From UBA830 sp036339975 (lineage in GTDB: Bacteria; Pseudomonadota; Alphaproteobacteria; MPNO01; UBA830): a stretch of 5,189 nucleotides of DNA. This document shows positions 1 to 5,189 of this stretch, piece by piece. A program made the translations under genes and the position numbers. Every line of letters starts with the position of its first letter. Within the stretch, counting starts at the first letter, position 1. The notes beneath the pieces are model-generated. The model ran no database searches. It was not told where the DNA came from and worked only from the letters and a program-made list of their open reading frames with translations. The DNA lies in NCBI GenBank assembly GCA_036339975.1, contig JAYYZV010000078.1:1-5189 (forward strand). The letters are read 5' to 3'.

Positions 1-28
1 CTTTTGAACTTCGTCTGGTTCCGCAATT
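1..28. other. Downstream edge of the window, no terminator recognised
   Basis: These 28 bases after the glycosyltransferase TAA stop contain no hairpin followed by a T run on the coding strand, and no start codon of a next gene. Transcription could well continue into further glycan genes beyond the edge. Confidence 0.5.
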
Positions 29-1123
29 TTAAGCGACCGAATTGAGGAGCGTCAGGAGTTGCTCCGCTGCACTATCTGGAGTTAGGCGAACGGTTGCCGG
101 TGACAAGTTTTGTAAATTTTCAAAGGCAAACTTTGGATCACTGAATGCCGGGATCCCAGCTGCTTTCTGCCACGCTCCTCCTCCAATTGCGAGAACAGGC
201 TTTCCAGTTGTCCGGTACTCTGCCAATTTTCCAGGGATATGCGGCGTATCCGGTGCTGTGACTAGCAGGAGGATATCTGCGGCGGCCTGAAAAGCCCTTG
301 CAGTCTCGTAATCAACTGGCCCATGCACCTGAATCCGATTGCTACCCGGCAAGCTGGCAACAAGCGATATTTCTTCACTTTGCAATCGTCCGACCAGATG
401 CAGCCTGAGCCGATTGTCATTACTAGCGATAAACCCTTCCAGTATCGGCCGCAGTTCACGTTGCGGATCGGAAAGCTTAAAGCTTCCCGTATGAACGATG
501 TGAACTAAACCTGGCTCGAGATTTATGGCCTCTGTCACCGGATCAGCCGCATGCTCTATCACTGTCTCTCGTCCTGCCTCTAAAAGCTCACCAACTTCAT
601 GTGCGATCGACTGCGTTGTCGCGACTATCGAATCAGCCCGTCTGAGTAGTTTTTTTGCTAGAAACTTCTCGATGCGCGTCCACAGCCCTCTCTCGCTTCT
701 ATCCAAACGCAGAGTGGCCTCAAACCAATGGTCCCGAAAGTCCACCAACCATCGACAGCGAAACCGCCGTTTCAGAAGCCAGCCTGCGACGTGGCTAGAT
801 TCCGGTGGACTGGTAGTAATGATCCAGTCAGGCGTGTAATCAACAACGGAGCGCGCGGCATTCAGTGCCCACCGTATATCCGGATCGGGGAGCATCCAGA
901 GCCGAGCGAAGGTCCGCCATGACTTTTTGCTGCCGGTCTCGGTCAAGGATGGGTCTACATGATGATGAGGCACGACGATTGTCGGTATGCCAGGACACAC
1001 ATTCGGCGCTACGATACGGATGTCTTGCCCGAGTGCAACGAGCTCGCGCGCGAACAAGTATGGCCGCATCGCGCCACCGGAAGTTGCTGGCAAACAATGC
1101 CTTGCGATTATCAGTATCCGCAT
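29..1123 (-). CDS. Glycosyltransferase, GT4-like (GT-B fold)
   Basis: This predicted 364-residue glycosyltransferase would move a sugar from a nucleotide-activated donor to a growing glycan at the cytoplasmic face of the membrane. The N-terminal Rossmann-like half opens with the strand MRILIIA, then a glycine-rich SGGAMR turn at 15-20 and a helix in ARELVALG. DFRDHW at 128-133 is a variant of the DFRDPW signature common in this GT4 group. The C-terminal donor-binding half has GSFKLSD at 213-219, HLVG at 242-245, IPGKLAEY at 296-303 and GKPVLAIGG at 307-315. Glu302 matches the second Glu of the EX7E motif; the first is absent. No signal peptide or clear membrane segment is visible. Basic patches (KRRFR, KKLLRR) could aid membrane contact. 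The start at 1123 is chosen because the family begins at this strand. An in-frame ATG at 1156 would add 11 residues and overlap the preceding gene by 23 bases; neither start has a strong Shine-Dalgarno. Donor and acceptor cannot be read from the sequence. Confidence 0.88.
   Translation of the reverse strand: MRILIIARHCLPATSGGAMRPYLFARELVALGQDIRIVAPNVCPGIPTIVVPHHHVDPSLTETGSKKSWRTFARLWMLPDPDIRWALNAARSVVDYTPDWIITTSPPESSHVAGWLLKRRFRCRWLVDFRDHWFEATLRLDRSERGLWTRIEKFLAKKLLRRADSIVATTQSIAHEVGELLEAGRETVIEHAADPVTEAINLEPGLVHIVHTGSFKLSDPQRELRPILEGFIASNDNRLRLHLVGRLQSEEISLVASLPGSNRIQVHGPVDYETARAFQAAADILLLVTAPDTPHIPGKLAEYRTTGKPVLAIGGGAWQKAAGIPAFSDPKFAFENLQNLSPATVRLTPDSAAEQLLTLLNSVA
650..656 (-). repeat. A7 homopolymer inside the glycosyltransferase gene
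   Basis: Seven A on the coding strand span Ala156 (third base) and the Lys157-Lys158 doublet (GCA AAA AAA). The run has the A AAA AAA layout in the reading frame, which can favour transcriptional or replication slippage. There is no sign that it is functional beyond encoding the lysines. Confidence 0.4.
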
Positions 1124-1133
1124 AGCAGACGGA

Positions 1134-3119
1134 TCATGCGTCGACCCACCGGTCATACCAACTGGTTAAGTTAAACATAGTCCATATTTCGACTGAAGCA
1201 TCACGACGCTCTTCGCGATGTTCTCGGACTAGTTGGCGTACCGCTTCGATGTCGAACCAGCCGCGTGTCATCAACCGAGATCCGCAAATCTCCGTCTCGA
1301 CCCGCGCACCAAATTCGCCACGTAACCACTCCGCTATCGGCGCGCCAAATCCGAATTTAGGTCTGTTCAAGATGCTCTCGGGTAACAAATCGCAAACGGC
1401 TTTCTTGAGTATATATTTTGTTGTCCCACCCTTTACTTTAACGGCCTGCGGAATGTCCATGGCGAACTCGACCAAACTATGGTCGAGAAACGGAACACGG
1501 GCTTCGACGGAATGCGCCATTGTCATCTTGTCGACGCGCATAAGGAGCAATTCGGGAAGGCGTATGTGTAATTCGAGCCATGCCATCTTCGTCAACGGTT
1601 CGTCATACTGTCCGGCAAGACCGCCGAGGATGTCCTGTACCGGTCCGAAACTATCGAGCGCGCCCGACCTTTGTCCTTCGATACCCGGAATATTAAAAGG
1701 CGCTTCAGGCAACCGAAAATCTCTGTATTTTAAAATGGCTCGCTTCCGCATTTCGCCGAAAGCTATTGCCCCGCTCCAAAAAGGTTCCTGCCCCGCCATC
1801 GCACGTTCGAGCACATCAATATGCGCATAATTCGTCGGAACAAAACCACGAAGAAATTTTCCGGCTACAGCTAATGGGCCAGCAATTGACTGCCCCCCCC
1901 ATCGCCGCCAGTACTTATCGTAGAATTTTAAATAGGAAAGGTACCCATCATATCCAGCAAACAACTCGTCTGCCCCTTCGCCAACCTGGACGACCCGCGT
2001 ACCGTTTTCGTTAATAAGTTTGCTGACGTAATAGAGGGGAACACAAACGCAGTCGGCCAGCGGTTCGTCCTGATAATAAAACATCTCATCAAGACATTGC
2101 TCCATATCCACCCCATCTATCGCGATTGAATGGTGGTGGGAGCCAAAATATTTAGCAACTGACTCGGCCTGTGCAAATTCGTTGAGCGCGGTATGGTCTT
2201 TGAAACCAACCGTAAATGTGTCGACAGGGCGATCTAACCGTTCAGCCATCAAGGCGACATTAGTCGATGAGTCTATACCGCCCGAAAGCAGGACACCAAC
2301 CGGTGCGTCGGCCATAAGCTGTTTGTCCACTGCCGCCTCGAGCCGAGACCGCACTCCATTCGCGAAATACGCTTCTCGTTCTTCATTATCTAAATGGACC
2401 AATTCCGCCGGATCAATGCCGCGTCCCGGTCGCGGCCGCCAATAGCGTTCCGCCTTATGACTACCATCTGCGTCAAATCTGATTAGGCACCCCGCCGGCA
2501 ATTTCCATATCCCTTTGAACATCGTCAGTGGGGCCGGTGCAGTATGGAATGTTAAATAGTGATACATAGCCAGCGGCTCGATATCCGGAGCTTGTTTGCG
2601 TATCGGCAAAATCGCCTTGATCTCAGAAGCGAAGAGTACGCGATCTTGATCTTTCGCAAGATAAAGCGGTTTTACCCCCAATCGGTCTCGGGCAAGAAAC
2701 AGTTTACCGCTATTATCGTCCCACAATGCGAATGCAAACATACCGTCTAGCCGCTGCAAAAGGCCTTCGCATCCCCACTCTTCGTATCCGTGCACCAGAA
2801 CTTCTGTATCTGAGTGATCAGTGCGGAAGCGATGTCCAGCGTATACAAGGGCACGCCGTAATTCCGCTTGGTTAAAAATTTCACCGTTAAAGCAGAGCTG
2901 TACCGTACCGTCTTCATTGGACATCGGTTGATCGGCGCGCAAATCGATATCGAAGATACGCAGCCGCCGACTAGCGATGCCAAAAGGATATTTTTTTGAC
3001 TGCCATTGACCTCCAGCATCGGGCCCGCGGTGAATGACCGCGCTTGCCATCCTGCTTAGATCCGAAGGATTGATGCGGTCACCTTGGCGGAAGCAGAGTA
3101 TTCCCGCGATACCGCACAC
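1134..3119 (-). CDS. asnB: AsnB-family glutamine-dependent amidotransferase (asparagine synthase type), second of a tandem pair
   Basis: This 661-residue paralogue of the upstream gene has the same two-domain layout. Amidotransferase motifs are Cys2, HRGPDAGG at 30-37, FNGEIFN at 77-83, SDTEV at 103-107 and RDRLGVKP at 144-151. Synthetase motifs are SGGIDSS at 279-285, the more typical GEGADELFAGY at 380-390, RVDKM at 528-532, and K588 in RPKFGFGAP. A 23-residue block at 525-547 is identical to 523-545 of the paralogue, while N-terminal and middle regions differ widely. The glutamine-pocket segment reads RRLRIFDI where the usual form is RRLSIIDL. The start is GTG followed by the Cys codon TGC, with a ribosome binding site 6 bases upstream, 30 bases after the previous stop. 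The gene contains a G8 run at codons 407-409 and an A7 run at codons 41-43. All core residues are present, so it is probably active. It may make asparagine or amidate a sugar acid; the sequence does not decide between them. Confidence 0.93.
   Translation of the reverse strand: MCGIAGILCFRQGDRINPSDLSRMASAVIHRGPDAGGQWQSKKYPFGIASRRLRIFDIDLRADQPMSNEDGTVQLCFNGEIFNQAELRRALVYAGHRFRTDHSDTEVLVHGYEEWGCEGLLQRLDGMFAFALWDDNSGKLFLARDRLGVKPLYLAKDQDRVLFASEIKAILPIRKQAPDIEPLAMYHYLTFHTAPAPLTMFKGIWKLPAGCLIRFDADGSHKAERYWRPRPGRGIDPAELVHLDNEEREAYFANGVRSRLEAAVDKQLMADAPVGVLLSGGIDSSTNVALMAERLDRPVDTFTVGFKDHTALNEFAQAESVAKYFGSHHHSIAIDGVDMEQCLDEMFYYQDEPLADCVCVPLYYVSKLINENGTRVVQVGEGADELFAGYDGYLSYLKFYDKYWRRWGGQSIAGPLAVAGKFLRGFVPTNYAHIDVLERAMAGQEPFWSGAIAFGEMRKRAILKYRDFRLPEAPFNIPGIEGQRSGALDSFGPVQDILGGLAGQYDEPLTKMAWLELHIRLPELLLMRVDKMTMAHSVEARVPFLDHSLVEFAMDIPQAVKVKGGTTKYILKKAVCDLLPESILNRPKFGFGAPIAEWLRGEFGARVETEICGSRLMTRGWFDIEAVRQLVREHREERRDASVEIWTMFNLTSWYDRWVDA
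1893..1900 (-). repeat. G8 homopolymer inside the second asnB
   Basis: Eight consecutive C on the plus strand give eight G in the coding strand, spanning the Trp407, Gly408 and Gly409 codons (TGG GGG GGG). It is the longest homopolymer in the window. Loss of one G would end translation after residue 415, and gain of one G after residue 434. Both products lack RVDKM and the C-terminal lysine motif. Polyguanine runs of this kind are known slippage sites in surface-glycan genes of several bacteria. Here the run is short, so variation is only possible. Confidence 0.6.
2991..2997 (-). repeat. A7 homopolymer near the start of the second asnB
   Basis: Seven A on the coding strand cover the last base of Ser41 and the Lys42-Lys43 doublet (TCA AAA AAA). 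A slip here would disrupt the amidotransferase domain before the FNGE glutamine-pocket motif. It is recorded as a possible slippage site only. Confidence 0.4.
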
Positions 3120-3125
3120 TGCTAA

Positions 3126-3130
3126 CTTCC
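3126..3130 (-). promoter_or_regulatory. Ribosome binding site of the second asnB
   Basis: The coding strand reads GGAAG (within TGGAAG), 6 bases before the GTG at 3119, inside the 30-base gap after the TAA stop of the first asnB. Its spacing is good and it confirms GTG as the start. The gap has no room for a terminator plus a promoter, so the two genes are almost certainly co-transcribed. Confidence 0.7.
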
Positions 3131-3149
3131 ACTCATCGTTCGGTCGACG

Positions 3150-5147
3150 TTACAAGCAATCTTCACGCCCCTCTATCCAATAGGCATGCCAAATCACGGC
3201 GTTCAGAACCGTCCAAAGGTGGAAACTGTAACCGCCACCAGCGCCCATTTGATGTTCCATCAGACCCAAGAAATATTCGTCGTTGAAAAGGCCCTCAGAC
3301 CGCAGCGGCGAACGCTTGTACGCCGCCAAACATCGCGGTCCAAAGTCACCCTCCTTGAACCATTGTTCCATTGGGGCGCCAAAGCCTTGCTTGCGGCGAT
3401 ATAGAAGATCGTCATCAATATAGGGTTCGGCCCCCTTTTTTAGGACCCGTTTACCTATGCCATCACTGAGCTTGTAATGAGAAGGAAGACGCATCGCGAA
3501 CTCCACAAGCTCATGATCGAGGAACGGCACGCGTGCTTCAACCGAATGTGCCATTGTCATCTTATCCACCCGCATCAATAGGTGCTCGGAGAGACGAATG
3601 TTCTTCTCCAAATAGGGAATTTTCTGAAGGACTTCAGGCTCGCTCAGACGGGGCAAGCCGGCTAATTGCTCCTCAACAATAATGTGGCTATCGAGGCGCG
3701 CGTGGGACCGCGAATCGAGGCCAGCCACCGGACAGTCCGTATTATCAGCAAAGGGCGCGCTGTCCGGCGTAAGTTGCTCGCGCATCGCACCCGTCCAACA
3801 GGTCGCACCACCCCAGAACAACTCCTGCCCCGCTTCGGCACGGCGGCGGAACTCCTGGTCTTCTTCGGTCAGCGTGATGGTTTCTACTGCACGGCCGAAT
3901 CTGCCGAAAACACTACGGGCCTTTTTGCGTGCCGGAGCATATAAGTTTTCGTACTTTTTTCGATAGTGATCACACCACCAATAACCAAGAAAATTTTCGT
4001 CCGCTCCCTCGCCGACCTGAACAACCGTGGTGCCGGCCTCCCGTACAAGCTTCGACAGGAAATACAACGGTATGCATACATTGTCTGCGATTGGCTCGTC
4101 CTGCAGACGAACGAGGCTAGGCAGGAATTCCAGAGCCTGCGCGTAGTCGATGCGAGTCGTATGATGGTTCGTACCGTAACGTTCCGCTATGCGCTCTGCG
4201 TGGTGGAATTCGTTCAAATCTTCGTGGGTCTCGTATCCCACGGTGAAGGTCGATACTGGCCGGTTCATGACTTCGCTCATGAGCGCTACGTTCAGGCTCG
4301 AGTCGACGCCCCCCGATAGAAGGACACCCCATGGCACATCTGAAACCATCTGCCGTTCGACGGAGCGCCGAAGCAAACGAATAACTTCCGTCGCCGCCTC
4401 ATCGATGGAAATGTCGCTTTCGCGCAAGGTGCCCTTTGCAGAGGGACAACTGTCCCAATACCGCTGAGCCCGGGCGCGACCCCGGTGATCAATTTCCATA
4501 CGGTAGCCCGCTGGAAGTTTGAAAATTCCCTTGAACAGGGTGAGGGGTGGTGGGGATACGATGAAGGTTAGATAATGCCAAAATGCGGCCCGGTTCATCT
4601 CGCGACCGACGTGAGGATGTACCATCAATGCACGTATTTCGGAGGCGAACAGCCATTCCCCATGCTGTGTGCGGGTGAAATATGCCGGCTTGATGCCCAA
4701 CCGGTCCCTTACGATATGCAGTACCGGTCGATCCCGGTTCCGAGTGTCGTAGATCGCAAACGAAAACATACCGTTCAGACGATCAAGGCATTCTATCCCC
4801 CATTCCTCGTAGGCACGCAGTAACACCTCCGTGTCCGAGTGGTCCGTTTTCCAAAGGTACTTCCCAAATCCTTCAAGCGTATTGCGAATTTCAGCATGGT
4901 TATAAATTTCGCCGTTGAAAACCAGCGCTACACTGCCATCGTCGTTCAACATCGGCTGAGATGCGGTATCGGAAAGATCAATTATCGAAAGTCGTCGAAA
5001 TCCGAGCCCACATCGACCATCGGAAAATTGATGGAGACCCGCCGCGTCAGGGCCCCGGTGCAGCATTTCGTCCCGCATTCGAGCCAGAACTTGGTGCGAA
5101 GTCGCATGTTTTGCAGTCGGTTGAAATGCTCCTACAAAACCACACAC
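3150..5147 (-). CDS. asnB: AsnB-family glutamine-dependent amidotransferase (asparagine synthase type), first of a tandem pair
   Basis: This 665-residue cytosolic enzyme should hydrolyse glutamine in an N-terminal class II (Ntn) amidotransferase domain, about residues 2-200. The ammonia passes to a C-terminal synthetase domain, about 250-650, which adenylates a carboxylate with ATP and amidates it. Visible motifs are Cys2, HRGPDAAG at 30-37, RRLSIIDL at 51-58, FNGEIYN at 77-83, SDTEV at 104-108, RDRLGIKP at 147-154, the ATP loop SGGVDSS at 278-284, GEGADE at 379-384, RVDKM at 526-530, and K586 in RRKQGFGAP, the likely counterpart of the catalytic lysine. It is longer than E. coli AsnB (554 residues), with extra sequence mainly at about 388-510. 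The start is GTG. It is chosen because the next codon encodes the nucleophilic Cys, although the frame stays open upstream to the window edge. The substrate may be aspartate, or a uronic acid in a glycan precursor as proposed for WbpS. Family assignment is firm; substrate is inference. Confidence 0.93.
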   Translation of the reverse strand: MCGFVGAFQPTAKHATSHQVLARMRDEMLHRGPDAAGLHQFSDGRCGLGFRRLSIIDLSDTASQPMLNDDGSVALVFNGEIYNHAEIRNTLEGFGKYLWKTDHSDTEVLLRAYEEWGIECLDRLNGMFSFAIYDTRNRDRPVLHIVRDRLGIKPAYFTRTQHGEWLFASEIRALMVHPHVGREMNRAAFWHYLTFIVSPPPLTLFKGIFKLPAGYRMEIDHRGRARAQRYWDSCPSAKGTLRESDISIDEAATEVIRLLRRSVERQMVSDVPWGVLLSGGVDSSLNVALMSEVMNRPVSTFTVGYETHEDLNEFHHAERIAERYGTNHHTTRIDYAQALEFLPSLVRLQDEPIADNVCIPLYFLSKLVREAGTTVVQVGEGADENFLGYWWCDHYRKKYENLYAPARKKARSVFGRFGRAVETITLTEEDQEFRRRAEAGQELFWGGATCWTGAMREQLTPDSAPFADNTDCPVAGLDSRSHARLDSHIIVEEQLAGLPRLSEPEVLQKIPYLEKNIRLSEHLLMRVDKMTMAHSVEARVPFLDHELVEFAMRLPSHYKLSDGIGKRVLKKGAEPYIDDDLLYRRKQGFGAPMEQWFKEGDFGPRCLAAYKRSPLRSEGLFNDEYFLGLMEHQMGAGGGYSFHLWTVLNAVIWHAYWIEGREDCL
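3435..3441 (-). repeat. In-frame A AAA AAG heptamer followed by G-run in the first asnB
   Basis: The coding strand has six A followed directly by five G, read as CTA AAA AAG GGG (Leu569 to Gly572). The heptamer A AAA AAG lies in the same phase as the dnaX-type minus-one frameshift site. After a minus-one shift the new frame reaches TGA within eight codons, before the catalytic-lysine motif at 586. No strong Shine-Dalgarno-like stimulator is seen upstream. A G-rich to C-rich pairing with GGCGCCCC about 60 bases downstream is possible but imperfect. Confidence 0.35.
3954..3960 (-). repeat. Second in-frame A AAA AAG heptamer in the first asnB
   Basis: The codons CGA AAA AAG (Arg396, Lys397, Lys398) form another slippery heptamer in the reading frame, just after the GEGADE loop. 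It is a second short A run in the same gene. It lies in the long variable insertion region and may simply reflect use of AAA AAG for a lysine doublet. Confidence 0.3.
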
Positions 5148-5189
5148 GTCGCTGAATACTCCATTTGTGAATTCTCTATTTGTGCGGGT
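5148..5189. other. Upstream edge of the window, no promoter recognised
   Basis: These 42 bases before the first asnB hold the GGAGT ribosome binding site and no recognisable -35/-10 pair or operator. Read in the asnB frame they contain no stop codon, so the frame is open to the edge. The Cys2 rule argues against a longer protein. The promoter probably lies upstream of the window or of earlier genes. Confidence 0.5.
5158..5162 (-). promoter_or_regulatory. Probable ribosome binding site of the first asnB
   Basis: The coding strand reads GGAGT, 10 bases before the GTG start at 5147. The spacing is a little long, but this is the only purine-rich Shine-Dalgarno match in the 42 bases upstream. It supports the GTG start that the Cys2 requirement already demands. 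Confidence 0.5.

Noticed and set aside
472..486. Two AAGCTT hexamers around a single base, resembling a small palindrome
   Set aside because: They lie inside the glycosyltransferase and encode Phe-Lys-Leu of the GSFKLSD segment. The symmetry stops after six bases on each side.
1249..1830. A 193-codon open frame on the plus strand
   Set aside because: It lies wholly antisense to the second asnB, whose motifs are continuous through it. Its translation is rich in Ser, Arg and Pro with no recognisable domain, as expected for a shadow frame.
3120..3149. A tiny ATG AGT GGA AGT TAG frame in the gap between the two asnB genes
   Set aside because: Four codons long, it overlaps the ribosome binding site of the next gene and is out of frame with it. 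It is most likely chance, since nothing suggests a leader peptide.
3966..4319. A 117-codon open frame on the plus strand
   Set aside because: It is antisense to the ATP-loop and GEGADE region of the first asnB and shows no family motif or ribosome binding site of its own.
1134..5147. The two asnB genes as a recent duplication or assembly artefact
   Set aside because: DNA identity is broken at many third-codon positions even in the best conserved block, and the N-terminal and middle regions differ strongly in protein sequence.
1..5189. RNA genes, CRISPR arrays, insertion sequences or attachment sites
   Set aside because: About 98% of the window is coding sequence on one strand. No repeat-spacer pattern, transposase motif or tRNA-like fold was seen in the remaining 30- to 40-base gaps.

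Overview
The window suggests an accessory surface-polysaccharide (O-antigen, capsule or exopolysaccharide) locus of a bacterium, most likely a Proteobacterium. This rests on the gene content (asparagine-synthetase-type amidotransferases beside a GT4-type glycosyltransferase) and on a base composition that looks only slightly above 50% GC and uneven from stretch to stretch. No marker gene fixes the taxon, so this is inference.

All coding capacity is on the minus strand, in three complete, tightly packed genes that read like one operon. In transcription order they are: an AsnB-family glutamine-dependent amidotransferase of 665 residues (5147 to 3150); a 30-base gap with a clear ribosome binding site; a second AsnB-family paralogue of 661 residues (3119 to 1134); and a glycosyltransferase with the GT4/GT-B fold (about 364 residues, 1123 to 29) that starts 10 bases after the previous stop, or overlaps it by 23 bases if an upstream ATG is used. 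Only 42 bases lie upstream of the first gene and 28 downstream of the last. No convincing promoter or terminator is visible, so the operon probably continues on both sides.

Both AsnB proteins keep a full catalytic set: the Cys2 nucleophile exposed after removal of the initiator Met, the glutamine-pocket FNGE and SDTEV blocks, the SGGxDSS ATP-pyrophosphatase loop, the GEGADE loop, and the RVDKM and KxGFGAP C-terminal motifs. Both start with GTG placed directly before the Cys codon. They are diverged paralogues, not a recent copy. In a glycan locus such enzymes can amidate a sugar acid (the role proposed for WbpS in Pseudomonas O-antigen loci) instead of, or as well as, making free asparagine. 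A working model is that one or both convert uronic-acid carboxylates to amides in a glycan that the glycosyltransferase helps assemble.

The most interesting local signal is a run of eight G on the coding strand of the second asnB. A one-base slip there would stop translation within about 6 to 25 codons and remove the C-terminal half of the synthetase domain, so it is a candidate phase-variation site. Several A6/A7 lysine-doublet runs, some forming A AAA AAG heptamers, occur in all three genes and are weaker candidates.
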